Assembly (NCBI GenBank): GCA_002221725.1
Contig: NJFT01000032.1
Span: 1-64,000, forward strand
Reading direction: 5' to 3'
Source of the DNA: Scedosporium boydii
Lineage: Eukaryota > Ascomycota > Sordariomycetes > Microascales > Microascaceae
DNA: 64,000 nucleotides
The position numbers were made by a program, and so were the translations under genes. This document shows, piece by piece, positions 27,872 to 38,728 of this stretch (positions within the stretch are counted from its first letter, which is position 1; each line of letters starts with the position of its first letter). The notes under the pieces are model-generated. The model saw only the letters and a list, made by a program, of their open reading frames with translations, had not been told where the DNA came from and made no database searches.

Positions 27872-30388
27872 TTAGAAGAATGAGGGCTTCGTAAGCACCC
27901 GATACTCCACGTAATCCTCCCCATCAATACTGATAATCGTCCCCTGCGACACGAACCGTCCCTGGAAGGGTCCGGTGGCTTTCCGCTCGTACTTGACGCC
28001 ATTGTAAATCTTGGCGTCGTCCTGGCTGCTGCTCGGAGCAGCCGCCTTCGCGCGATGCGCCTCCTGCCTGGCCCAGACGTTGTTGAGGCGCGCCATTTCG
28101 TCCGACTCGTGCAACGGTACGCGGCCGCTGCTGCTACCACCACCACCACCACCACCGCCATTATTAGTATTGCTGTTAGCAGTATTGTTGTTATTGTTAT
28201 TGTTATTGCTGTTATGATTGCTGTGATAACCGCTAGACGATGCGAGGTGGCCATTGCTGGGGAGCACCGCCTCGTGGCGGACACCCTGCATAGGCGTCGA
28301 GTGGCCCGTGGAGAGCGCAGCGGCGGCAGCCACGGCGGCTTCCTTGGTGGCGGCGTATCGGTCCTGACGGAGCTGAGCGGCTTCGGCGCGGGCAATTTCA
28401 CGCTGGGCGATGTTGCTCGTCCTCTCGACAAGCTCGGACGTGGCGCGATGATGATGATGATGGTTCGCCGAGGAGGAGGATGATTCCTGGTAGTTGGGCC
28501 GTATATCGCGCGTGCGGCGCTGGGGTAGGTCGGCATCAGATCCGGCGTTGCGGTACTGGAGTTGTTGTTGCTGCTGCTGCTGCTGCTGGTGTTGTTGTTG
28601 TTGTTGCTGCAGCTGTTGTTGATGAAGTTGATGTTGCTGCTGCTGTTGCTGCTCAAGTATATGTTGCTGATGGTGGTGGTGGTGATGGTTATTTTGATGA
28701 TGTTGGTGGTGAAGTTGTTGCTGTTGAGACTGCAATTGCGGCGGTTGCTGGTAGCCGCTACGCACGGGTCGCGTCTCGGCCATCATGCTAGAATCGTCGT
28801 CTCGAGTGGATCTGGGCATGGCGGCGCTCGTGTATCCGCGGAATCCGGCGGCGACGCGCTCGCGGGCGTAGCGCACGGCGACGTCTTCGTTGACCAAGCG
28901 TTGCTTCTCCGACTCGTCGCCGCGGTCCATCTGGTACTGTCGGACACGGCAGTACTCCTTGACCTCGTTGCGGTTAAGACCCTCGAGGGCTGGTTCAAAC
29001 TGGACCTCGTCGTAGTGGATCCAAAGGGCGCCGGCTCCGGTGGGGAAATTTCCGTTCATGTAGCGGCCGTCACGGGTCTCCCGGACGACCTTGACGCGGA
29101 ACATGTCGTTCTGGCCGAGGATACCGTAGACGGCGTGGCGGTTGCGGACATCGCGTTCGCTCGAGCCCTTCCAGTATCCGACAAGTACACGGGTTGGGCG
29201 GGTGCCGATAAGGGGGTCGTGGGGGTCAAGGGAGAGGATGGCATTAATGGCGGCTTCGCGGAGTGAAGGGCTCGAGGAAGAGCCGGGCACAAAACTCCCG
29301 GACGTCCTACGGCGCTTGGCAGAGTTGTCGACGCGAGCAGGGGTAAGTAGCGTCTCGGGGACATTCTCGCCATAAGCCATGGGAGCCGGGGGTGCGGTAT
29401 CAGGAATGGGGTTCGCTTTGAGGCGGCTAATGGCTTCGGCACGAGCTGCAAGATCGGCCTCGGAAAACGCTTCCTTTGAATCGTCGGCAGAAGTCATCTC
29501 GGAACGGACTTTGACGTACTCCTTGATGTGGTGCTGGTCGAGGCCCACGAGATGATCATCGAAAACGATTCGCTCGAACGTAACCCAGCTGCCTCCGGGG
29601 CCGGGCGGAAGAGGGTACTCGGGCGGGACGGGTTCCCCAAACCGCGTGGTGTTCTGAATTTGGGTGCGAAGACGATCTCGCACGTCGATGAAGCCGATGA
29701 CAGCATGCCTATCCTCGACACCGGGAACGCGAGAGTCCCTCCAGTAGCCTAGCACGACTCCCTTGATGCCAGGGCCAGTAACCGATCGACGAACAATCTT
29801 GGTACGCCGGGGTTCTAGCTCCTTGGTAATGTCAGTAGTGACTGCACGGTCGGATTGGTGGTCATGCTGACGACGGGGGGGACTGTCGGGCAGTAGAACG
29901 CGCTTGGTGCCGCGGCGGGCATCCGTTGGGCCACGAGAAGAGGCGTCATCCCGAGGTTCGCCGTCGGTGTCGGGGAAGTGGGAGTATAGAGGGTTAGACG
30001 GAATGATATTATTCTGCGAGCTGACAACAATTTCATCGTGCAGAGGGTTGATATTGATACTGCTGGGAAGGCTCGGGCTTTCGCTGGGAACAGGGCTCAA
30101 TTCATGATCACTTGCCGTGCTTGTGTGATCCAGAATTACAGTATTGCTGGTCGGAGGAGGTCTAGACAGATGGATTAGACTCTGAAAGAGGAAGAAAGCG
30201 GGTCGGCTGCAGGTTTCGGTCCACATCGACGAGTCGATGAGAGGGATGGAGAAAACTTACAGACTAGGATCCTCTTCAGCAGGGACAGGGGACTTGACGG
30301 ACTTGACAGGCTCGGCAGGGTCGTCGCGGACGCCGTCGGCCTCGAGGGGCGGCGGAGTCTTTGTTGGAGCTGGAGCCTGTTCATTCAT
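27872..30388 (-). CDS. Gln/His-rich protein with a duplicated unknown domain
   Basis: Predicted 805-residue protein of unknown function. Exon 1 is 30388-30261 and exon 2 is 30161-27872. The chosen acceptor (TCTAG) follows a CTAAT branch site; an upstream CTGCAG acceptor would also stay in frame and add 15 residues. Two copies of a domain of about 90-100 residues occur near residues 165-262 and 358-452. Each has a conserved G-Y-W-(R/K) strand, an R-H-A-V-x-G core, a W(V/I) step and an ending like (I/V)KEY-x-(K/R)VR. The C-terminal 48 residues look like a worn third copy ending EDYVEYR. Between them is a Gln/His tract (about 515-577) encoded by CAG/CAT runs, and an Asn then Gly/Ser tract (about 688-720). 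I do not recognise the domain. Low-complexity tracts suggest a nuclear or condensate-forming protein, but that is inference. Confidence 0.85.
28558..28745 (-). repeat. CAG/CAT-rich coding tract (polyGln/His)
   Basis: Interrupted CAG, CAA and CAT codon runs within the gene encode about 60 mostly Gln and His residues. On the plus strand they read as CTG/TTG/ATG runs, which create a spurious leucine-rich frame. Confidence 0.9.
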
Positions 30389-31306
30389 CCTGACTGACGC
30401 TTGTGCAATCAGAAGCAGAGAGTAGAGACACAGTGGATATCTAGAATGGCGATCATGGTTAGAACAGGTGGTCCTTTGATGGAAAGGGCGTGGATAATGC
30501 AGAGATTCTGGGATGGAGATGACAAGATGCCACAGTGTAGTGTTATCCATTATCTAGACAATGATAGGAGTTACCTTTACTAAGTTTTGTGCTGAGAAGA
30601 GCAGGGAGCAGGCCTTCCTGAGATGGAACAGGACTATAATCTGCTGTTAGTTGAAAGGGTGTCACTGAAATGTGTAAGGCTGGATTTAAGATGATGGCTT
30701 AGAGGTAAGGTGTGTACTTAGGGGTGACAAGAGTTGGAAAGATATGGCGGTGGGATGTAAAAGTAGAGGTTGGGTTGAGAGGAGAAAGAAGAATGAGAGT
30801 ATGAGAGTGGATGAGAGGGACTGAGGCAGAAGTGGGAAAGACGATCTAGTTAAAAAAAAAAGAAAACCAAGATAGACAAACTGAATAAGGGAACCAACTT
30901 ATTCATTGCGATAGGGGCAACTAATCAGTTGCGATGGTTGTGACGATGCAAACAGGAAGTCACTAGGCAGTTGGTTACAATACACTGGTACTGGAGTAAG
31001 AAACATGGGTAGTTCCAAAGCAACTGTGAACAAGTGTGGTTCATGGTAGTTTATTGCCCTTGCTACCGACTAAATAGCACAACTATGGCAATTCAAGTGG
31101 GAGATAGAATAAAGAGGTGCAATGGGTTGATGAGTCAAGTGGTGGTGCAAGGACAAAAGGAGGAGTGAATACAACATCCATCAAACTACTCGACGCAGTT
31201 GTCTCACTCAATCAAAGGTCGAGGTTTGAGAGTTGAAGAAAGGGCTCAGGGTTCACGAACTACAAGGGGCCCTGTCGCGGCGTATCAAGTCGAGGCCCTT
31301 TTTCTC

Positions 31307-31345
31307 TGGTGGTGGTGGTGGTGGTGGTGGTGGTGGTGGTGGTGG
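31307..31345. repeat. TGG trinucleotide microsatellite (13 units)
   Basis: Thirteen perfect TGG units (CCA on the minus strand), about 0.9 kb upstream of the start of the Gln/His-rich gene and probably inside or near its leader. Confidence 0.95.
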
Positions 31346-32431
31346 GCGCAGAGAAGGAAGCAAGGCTGAGGATGGGCCTTGAGAGACAAGATGAAAAATG
31401 ATGCAGAAAAATTCGAGATAGCCTCGATGTGCAGAGTCGAGGATGGGAAGACCAGAGCTGGAACTGCCGAGACAAAACGCTTGTGCTGTGGTGATGTTGG
31501 ATGGCAACATGGGAAGAGAGAAAATGAGCTCAAGCTTACCAAGTCACAAAAGTTGAATGGGATCAATGATAGATCGGACAAACGTGTCGTTTTGATTATT
31601 ACAGTTGAGGCTGTGAAGAGGTTGATGGCTTGGAAGTGGTTGGTTGATCGATCTGAGAAGGGTAAAAACTCAAAAAAAAGTTGACAATCAATTACGTGTT
31701 GTGTTGTGTTGATCGGCATCAAAATTTCATCGAAAATGACTGGAGAAAACCATCGAACGAGGGACGAGAAAGGATGGGAAAAAAAGGGGAACGCTGCCCG
31801 GGTCAAAGAGCCAAATGTCAAATGTCGCGATCGCGAGACAATGAGGGAGAGGCTCAGGGTTAAACGAGGCTCGTTTCGTCTCTGGTTTTGAGTTGATGTC
31901 GTGTCCGGTTCAACGTTGATAATGGAAACAGGAGAGAAGAGGTAGAAGGAGAGGCTGAGAGCAGGTGGAAAGCAAGTGGGAGTTGTCGTGAAATGGGAAA
32001 GGAACGGGAGAAACAGGATCAGCTTGAGAGGTTGAAAGACAACGGATCAAGAGATTGATGAATTTGGACTGATTCGATTGATGTTGACTCTATTGGGTGA
32101 TGCACCAATGCATTTGATCAATTTGATCAAGTCACTTGCGGCAGTGGTTTGAGGTCGCGGTCGCGGCAAATCGTCGTGGCAGTGGTCGTGGCAGTGTAAA
32201 AGTGTTTGACCAGGAGAGCAAGTTGAGCGGCGGTTGCGAGCGATAAGGAAAAAGAAACTCAGAACACATAAACCCGAGTCGCGGGAGGAGGATCAATCAA
32301 ATCAATCAAATCACAGTTGCCTTCGCAAGTTGGTACAATTACGGACAACGCAGAGAGAGCACAAGTCTACAAGTGTCAAGTACCAGTCCAGGTTGCCTTG
32401 AGAGGTTGGTCGGAACTGCCCTTTCGCTTCG

Positions 32432-33405
32432 TACTTCGTAATGTCGCAAAGATCAACCAAAACTGGAACTCGAAAATGGGTCTGGTTATTTCCCTCGTGC
32501 GAGGCGCAGGAAGGAACATCCGAAGCAAAATTACATTGGTTTGAACAACAGGGCACTTGGCACATGCTATGAATTATGAACACACTTGACAGTTGAACCC
32601 GAAGCTCCTGCCTGTTTCTCCTCTAATACTTCGTAAACTCAAAGCTACTTGACATATGCCAAGGGTGCTAATTAACTAATGAATAATAATTCGTCGGCAA
32701 TTTGCAGAGTCAGGAAGGTACTAGCATTCGACCTTGCCGTTGCTGTCAATTGATGAGTCGTGTACTTCGTAATCATTGTTCCAAGTCCGAAGTAGTTCCA
32801 AAGGTCACTATTACAATAATCTTGATTTTGATTGAACATTATTAAGAGGCTCTCGGATTCAGACAATTCAACTTTTGACAAGGCCTCAATGTTGAGCAGA
32901 GCACTCTGACTCAAATCATCTATTAGTTGAGGCCTTCAAATTGTTCTCTTCGGCATTCTCAAAGTACCCCGAACAATTCAAAGTACAAAGTACACTTATC
33001 TCGTTCGCCGAAGACAATCCCGCCGTGCCCGGCATCTATCGAGATCAACATTAGATGGAAGTCGCAAGCCGCTAGCTTCAAGGAACAAAGTACCTCGGTA
33101 CCTGCCTGTAATAACCCTACTCAGTCCTACGGCACCACACTACTGAGGTACACCCATGACTCCAGAACTCTAGTCTCCAGGATTCAACTGCCAGATGCTA
33201 GCCGCCAACATAACGCTTGTTCGATCGCGATTGCTCAAACGAAATTAACCAAGACGCTAGCACAGTACATGTACAAAGTATAATATTACTTCGTTCTCGT
33301 ACCCTCTTCCCTGTATACCTCGTACATTTCCCTTTGTCCATATGACTTGCGCGAAGCACGAAGTAGTGAGCTTGAAGCAGTGGAGTGCTTTTGCACTACT
33401 TCGTA
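32432..33405. repeat. Dispersed 9-bp motif TACGAAGTA/TACTTCGTA, middle cluster (4 copies)
   Basis: Exact copies begin at 32432, 32627, 32763 and 33397, four within one kilobase, all in the TACTTCGTA orientation. Related GTACAAAGTA forms lie nearby at about 32980 and 33272. Confidence 0.9.
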
Positions 33406-34676
33406 CATACGCAACGCATCAATGCCTCCAACATCAGCTGAAACTGCTCGGCTTTCAGGGCGCTTCGCTTCCATTAATCCCTGTCCACCTAGCAAACGAA
33501 GGATCATTAGCTTCATGTTGTAATCTGCAGCGTTAATTTCTTCCTGTCTCCTCCATCCGCGATCCCGCCACCTCCCTGCGAAAGCGAGAAGATATTAAAT
33601 GACACTACCTTTGCGACATTTGATCTCGCTACCAAATACTCTGATTACCGTGAGCATTTCGAAGAGAAAGGAATAAGATACCGTGAGTCCTTGTGAGGAC
33701 AGATGTCATCCTGAAACGAGAGACCTATCAAGTACAACTTGCCCGAGCCTCAACAGCCCACCCACTGATCAAGGCTCATCCCCATTGGATCCAGCTTACG
33801 ATCTTATCCAACTCGTTGGAAAGGCGGCAAGCTTGATGAAGGTAATGCTCGAGCCAGCATGATGAACCCTGCTATCTTTTTTTTTTCCTTTTTCTCCTTT
33901 TTTTCCCCCTAGCCTTCGACATAATACCCTTCAAAGAACTGTAAGAACTCGGGATTAGCACTGAACGGGATGTCGTAATGAGATTATCTGGTGTCCCACG
34001 CAACGGCAAAGACATCCAGAATAAAGCAGATTAATCAAACGAAAATGAAGAATACAAAGTATTGTTCCAAAAAAGCCACATCCATCAAACCCTCCCCCTT
34101 GCGCCATTCTGCAACCCAATGAGGACGTACGACATCCAACATCGCATCCAATGCCGCACAGCCATGGTCCGATAAAATAGCGTTTGTACACCTTGTTGTA
34201 AATGTACATCCACATTCCCTCACGGAGACCGACACTCTGTTCTTCCGATGCCGAGCCAATAAGTGCCACGCCACCGGAGCAAACGACAGTCATTTTATTT
34301 TTGGCTTCCATAGGCCCGAGGAAAGGAAGGGGAGCGGCGTAGGTGCGCTATGTTGGCTTGATGCAAAGCGTTTGTGTTAAAGATCAATGAAGAAGGGGGG
34401 AAATAAGAATTAATCTTAAAAATCAGAATGGAGAGACGGAGCGAGATCGAGTAGAATAGGCTTTAGAATGTTATCATGGATTGCTGGGTGAGCGTCTATT
34501 TTCTATCAAAGTCTATCCCTTTTTTTTTTTCTTGTCCCCGATCCTGTAAACCATGTACAAAATATCAAACAGATGTGGACCTTGTAGCAACGGTCCGGGT
34601 ATCTCGCATCGTGCCCCCCTACCAACTCCATCATCGTAGAACCTTGCAACGAAAATTGCCCAACTCAGAATCATCA

Positions 34677-36143
34677 TCAACCACCCCTCTTTCCACCTCT
34701 CTTCCCTCCCCTCTTCCCTCCACGCTTCCCTTGACCCCCTCTCTTAGCAGGCCCCTTCCTCCCCTCAGCAGCACCACGCACTCTACTATCAAACCCTTCA
34801 AACAGCACCTCCTCACCAAACCCGGCGTCGCTGAACCGGTTGAAACTAATAATGCCGTGGTCCACCACCGCGATGAGCACGTTGCGGTATCCGTGCTTCA
34901 GCCTAAGGTGCATCTGGCCGACGTTGCCCGCGGGCACCCCGGGCTTGACGGGCGGAGGCGGGTCATAAGGCGTGCTCTCTAGGAGAGCAGTCATTTGCTC
35001 AAGCGTGGGGAAGAGCGTGTCGCGCGTGTCGACGACGCAGACGCGAAAATCGGGCGGTGGAGGGGCGCCTTTGCGGAAGGGACCCTCGGCTTTCCAGACG
35101 TGGTAGTGGACCCGGTAGGGATCATCGGGGTCGGTACGCTCAGAGCTTCGTTTTGATGGTAGGTGTCGCGGGATGACGGACAGCTGTTCGAAGATGGAGT
35201 TGTAGGACCGGTAGAGACCCGGCCGGACTAAAGGGCCTAGGGGAGGTGGGACGTGGCTCTGGGAAACCGAGGGAATAAGCGATGCCAACCATCGCCAGAG
35301 AGTCCGCCTTGGCTTATCATCCGTGGAGGTCGACGTCTCCGGCTCGTGCTTGAACCCTCTCCTCACGGGCATCACATGGAACCCGGCGCGCTTCAAAGTA
35401 GAGTAAACCTGAAACCTCGCCAGCGGCACCTTTCCCCTCTCCCCAGCCTCCCCGATAAGCATGGCATACGCCCCCTGCAAACTCAGCGGAAGTCCAATCT
35501 CATACTCCTCATCCTGAATCGGCGTGAGCAACGACTGCTGAACTTCACCGGCCCCCTCACCCACTTCCTGGGGCGGAAACAGCTGCCCCAACTTCCTATC
35601 GGGCCACCAAATCTCCATAGTCCCCCTCTCCAACAAAAACAGCGCCTCCTCCGGCAAAAGCCATGTCTGCCCCGAAGCCGCATAAGTCCTCTTCACCCCC
35701 GGAACCACCCTCCCCAACAACCTCGCCGGAAACCTCTTCGTATGCTCCACAACAACCACACGATCCTCCAACAACAGCTCCCCCGCCACGGCATCAATGC
35801 GCTCATTCCCCTCACGAATCTTCCTCCCCTCGTCCCCGACCCACCAATCGGGAAAATACCACGCCCGCACCCAGTTCTCCTCTGTGTAATGCCTCTCATA
35901 GCTGAGGACTTCGTCCATCACGCGCCGACTCGTCTCGAGCGCGTCGTCTTGCGCACGTGTCCCGTGCGCTTCGAAGTCCTTTTCACCTTTGCGCACTTCT
36001 TGCGCTGAGCGGCCCTTTTTGCTTAGCATCGAGGCGAGGATGCGGTAGTCGGGAGCTCGGTCCTCGTTTTCGTCGGCTTCCTCGCCCGCTGGGGGATGGG
36101 CGGGGCGGAGGATGGCATTTTCGTCATCGTCGTCGAAGGCCAT
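34677..36143 (-). CDS. sen54: tRNA-splicing endonuclease subunit Sen54
   Basis: Single-exon gene for a 488-residue protein. Sen54 is the structural, non-catalytic subunit of the heterotetrameric Sen2-Sen34-Sen15-Sen54 endonuclease, which removes introns from pre-tRNAs. The N-terminus is acidic. Roughly residues 30-150 match the Sen54 N-terminal family: a D-Y-R-I-L-A-S-M-L start, then an R-R-V-M-D-E-V-L-S-Y-E-R helix and a W-x-P-D aromatic patch. Further conserved stretches include the W-L-L-P-E-E-A-L-F-L-L-E-R-G segment and a Y-x-x-L-K-R-A-G-(F/Y) segment near the middle. The last 35 residues are unusual: repeated K-R-G-G units forming a basic tail. The whole gene has strong codon bias, leaving a 251-codon shadow frame on the plus strand. 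Confidence 0.93.
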   Translation of the reverse strand: MAFDDDDENAILRPAHPPAGEEADENEDRAPDYRILASMLSKKGRSAQEVRKGEKDFEAHGTRAQDDALETSRRVMDEVLSYERHYTEENWVRAWYFPDWWVGDEGRKIREGNERIDAVAGELLLEDRVVVVEHTKRFPARLLGRVVPGVKRTYAASGQTWLLPEEALFLLERGTMEIWWPDRKLGQLFPPQEVGEGAGEVQQSLLTPIQDEEYEIGLPLSLQGAYAMLIGEAGERGKVPLARFQVYSTLKRAGFHVMPVRRGFKHEPETSTSTDDKPRRTLWRWLASLIPSVSQSHVPPPLGPLVRPGLYRSYNSIFEQLSVIPRHLPSKRSSERTDPDDPYRVHYHVWKAEGPFRKGAPPPPDFRVCVVDTRDTLFPTLEQMTALLESTPYDPPPPVKPGVPAGNVGQMHLRLKHGYRNVLIAVVDHGIISFNRFSDAGFGEEVLFEGFDSRVRGAAEGRKGPAKRGGQGKRGGKRGGKRGGKRGG

Positions 36144-36978
36144 TTTTTTGCTTCGGTGGAGGTGGTGAATGGGAAATGTGTAGATATAGATTGGGCGTTA
36201 AGGATTTCGAGGTGGGATTTCTGTGGTTTTTTTGCAGCTCTGTTTTAAGCTCCGATTTTGCAGGTCGTCACGTGGCCATGTACTTGTACTACAGCACCCC
36301 CACCCACCTTATTGTTCTGGACCCTTGGAGATCCCTGGCCGCGAGCTTTCGAGTTTCCAGGCAACAGACGCTCGCCTGGCCTCGTGGCACTCACTTCAAA
36401 CAGAGTGCTGAGTTATTTTACCAGACGTGGCATTTCACTGATCACCCGAAGTGTAACAAATAGTCTAAGCCACAGACCTGGCCTGTCTTGTACCGCCTGA
36501 CGTGTTTTGAGTCAAGGTTAACTTCCCAACTGACAAGGACAGGACACATCACAGCCTCATCGAACGTCCTCGAATGTCCAGTTACAGCATAAGTTTACCC
36601 AATCAATGTTGGGAGAGTAGAGTCCGTAGCGAAGTGCCGCTGCCAGATGTACTTATGTTAGTTGGCGGAAGTTGGCCGAAGGTCCCAGAGTAGGTCTCAC
36701 GAGCCTCAGCCTGGTCACCAGAGCGGGCGCTGAGCTGGCGAACAGGCGAACGGTCAATTCGGTGAAGAATTCCTACGCAGATGTGCAATCTCGATCTGTT
36801 GGTAATCTTCGAAGCTCGTGTATAAATTCCTGGGTTTCGTTCCCTCAAAACCTGTTTCTCTAGCATTCTACCACCTCATCTTGTTAAGCACAACCTGTGA
36901 ATTCACTACTTTTAGACGCAGCTATTTAACACATTTACATTCACCATATTCATTTCTATTCAAAGCACTAATACCTGC

Positions 36979-37053
36979 TATGGCTCCGTCAACTGTTCCC
37001 TGCCCCAATTGCGGCATCATCATCTCTGCGACTCAAGAGTGCCCTCTGTGCTA
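36979..37053 (+). CDS. Possible 24-residue CPxC zinc-ribbon micropeptide, or first exon of an unresolved gene
   Basis: A short frame encodes CPNCG and CPLC, nine residues apart, and stops right after the last Cys. The spacing resembles half of a zinc ribbon. The 90 bases before it look like a fungal leader: pyrimidine-rich, with few G residues. The sequence after the stop stays open if a GTGCTA donor (37048) joins an acceptor after CTGAC...AAAG near 37127, continuing to a second CNIC pair and ending at 37441. That model is speculative. The locus could be a micropeptide, a small spliced orphan gene or a decayed gene. Confidence 0.25.
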
Positions 37054-37981
37054 GTGGAAGAACCGGAATGGTTGACCATGTAAGGGCTTTACCTTTGGAA
37101 ATGAACGACGATGAGGCTGACTGGAAAGGTACGGCGCCATCCAGAAACCGAACTTACTCTCCAGGGGGCTGTTCGAGAACAGTGGTGGTCGAATGCGTTT
37201 GTTTGGGATTACTTGCAATATCTGCTTCGCGTTTGAGCCGGAAAAGGGATCAAACAGGTCCTTACCATCGACAACACCCATATACCGTTTAGAACGAGGA
37301 CGCATCCATCAGGTTTCCAGTCAAGGACGCCAAACATATCGGCCAGGAAACTCTATGATTCTTTTCATGATGGCGGCATTATCCACTTCTTTGTGGAACA
37401 CATACCCTCAAACTAGGAGGAACCCGTACCTACCTAGCTAGGCAGGCCTGGCGATGAGACAGTCGCTTTGGTCTGATGAAGGACGCCAACGAACTGGAAA
37501 TCAGGGTGGCAAACATCTCAAGTCTGTCAGCGACTGTATCTAGTTAAGCCAGAGGGAGAAAGAAACGGAAGCCGAGGTGTCCAGCCAACCCGACCGTCTG
37601 TTAACCAGGTTATTATTGACCAGCGACATAGGCAATGTTGCTGCCAGGGCGGACTGGGAGTGAAGGAGGCTTCCATAGTCCATCAGAGCTGGAGTTGACG
37701 TTTTCTGGAGGCATAGCGCTTAAGTTGATCTAGGGAGAGAAGTAGATTATAATAAATGACTTGATTGACCCCATCTCTTCGGATCATTAAAGTGATAGAG
37801 TCACACCCTCTATGCCAAACAGAAACAGATGCTGCAGTGGCGCGAGGGGCCCCTCTTTAGTTCCCGATCGCCCATTTCTCTGTTTCAGAGACATTTAAAA
37901 ATGTAAACAGCCCGAGTACATTTCTATGTTTGAATGTAGTCGTCGAGATGAGCAAAAAAAAAGAAAATTGAAAGAATGGGC

Positions 37982-37989
37982 AAAAAAAA
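37982..37989 (-). terminator. Pol III terminator of tRNA-Leu
   Basis: Eight T residues on the minus strand start eight bases after the tRNA discriminator base, a typical RNA polymerase III stop. Confidence 0.85.
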
Positions 37990-37996
37990 GAAGTTG

Positions 37997-38097
37997 TGAG
38001 AGCTGCAAGGATCGAACTTGCGCGGACAATGTCCATTGCGGATTCGGTATCTAGGTTTAACCTAAACGCAACGCCTTAACCACTCGGCCAAACTCCC
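37997..38097 (-). tRNA. tRNA-Leu (anticodon UAG) with a 19-nt intron
   Basis: The acceptor stem GGGAGTT pairs with AGCTCTC (two G-U pairs), with discriminator A. The D arm and A box read TGGCCGAGTGGTTAAGGC. The anticodon stem is TTGCG/CGCAA with loop T-T-TAG-G-C. The intron occupies 38060-38042, one base after the anticodon, the canonical site. A long variable arm (GGAC/GTCC) marks a class II tRNA, and the T arm GCAAG-TTCGATC-CTTGC includes the B box. Leu(UAG) tRNAs with introns of this size are known in yeast. No CCA is encoded, as usual in eukaryotes. The intron makes it a substrate of the Sen endonuclease, whose Sen54 subunit is encoded 1.9 kb away. Confidence 0.95.
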
Positions 38098-38728
38098 GAT
38101 GATTTGTTATCCAAGCGCTTTCATTTTCCTAATTATCTAGCTTCTACTGCTAGTTTGTCACTTGTGCCTGCCACATGCTGGCTGTTCCTTTCCATCTCAT
38201 TTTCTCAGAGGGAAGGTGGGGGAGAGGTGGGACAAACCCTGTGGAGAGCGGGGCAAAGATACTTTGGTCAAAGTACCAGTTGCACCAGTGTTTATCCACA
38301 GTGTGAGGTTCCTCTGCCCTGTCATTGTTTCAGTCTGTGCCAAATCACAACTGGCCGCCCAGCAACCAAGCCGAGAGAGAAAGAGCAGCTAATAAACACC
38401 ATCGCCAACACCACGGTCTGTCCGAATATCATAGATCCAGCACCTTTACGGCATCTTGAAGGCGACATTGTATTTCTACCTAAATGCATTGCGAATAGCA
38501 TTTCTCAAATCAAACGTTTCTTCTTTTCTTCTCTTCTCGCGGAGAGCCCATTCAACACGCTTTCGAAGAACCCCGCCAGACAGTTGTATTGTTTGTTCTC
38601 CCTGCTCCTCAGCTCCCTCATCCCTGCGGCTGCATCATTGCCCCCGGCTTACCACGACGAGCGGATGCAACAGATCGAATCAAGGATAAAATAGACCGTA
38701 TATTTCGCATTCGCAGACGACCATCATA
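38098..38728. other. Region between tRNA-Leu and mob1
   Basis: 630 bp serving as the mob1 promoter and leader. It contains an open frame of 196 codons without an ATG start near its beginning and without family resemblance; I treat it as chance. Confidence 0.6.

Larger units (their letters stand above)
30389..34676. other. Intergenic region between the Gln/His-rich gene and sen54
   Basis: 4.3 kb without a supportable gene. The part from 30.4 to about 32.3 kb is purine-rich on the plus strand, so pyrimidine-rich on the minus strand. This fits a long promoter and leader for the Gln/His-rich gene. It contains the TGG microsatellite at 31307-31345. The segment 32.4-33.4 kb carries four copies of the dispersed 9-mer. 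The last 700 bases are probably the 3' flank of sen54. Confidence 0.55.
36144..37996. other. Intergenic region between sen54 and tRNA-Leu
   Basis: 1.85 kb. It includes the sen54 promoter, a possible tiny zinc-ribbon ORF at 36979-37053 (listed separately) and otherwise short uninformative frames. Confidence 0.5.

Noticed and set aside
28562..29266. 234-codon Leu/Val-rich plus-strand frame
   Set aside because: It is the antisense of the polyGln/His gene; the poly-Leu comes from CTG/TTG complements of CAG/CAA.
35253..36008. 251-codon plus-strand frame
   Set aside because: Antisense shadow of sen54, Pro/Leu/Arg-rich as expected from its codon bias.
38104..38694. 196-codon plus-strand frame before mob1
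   Set aside because: No early ATG, no codon bias, no recognisable domain; it occupies the mob1 promoter and leader.
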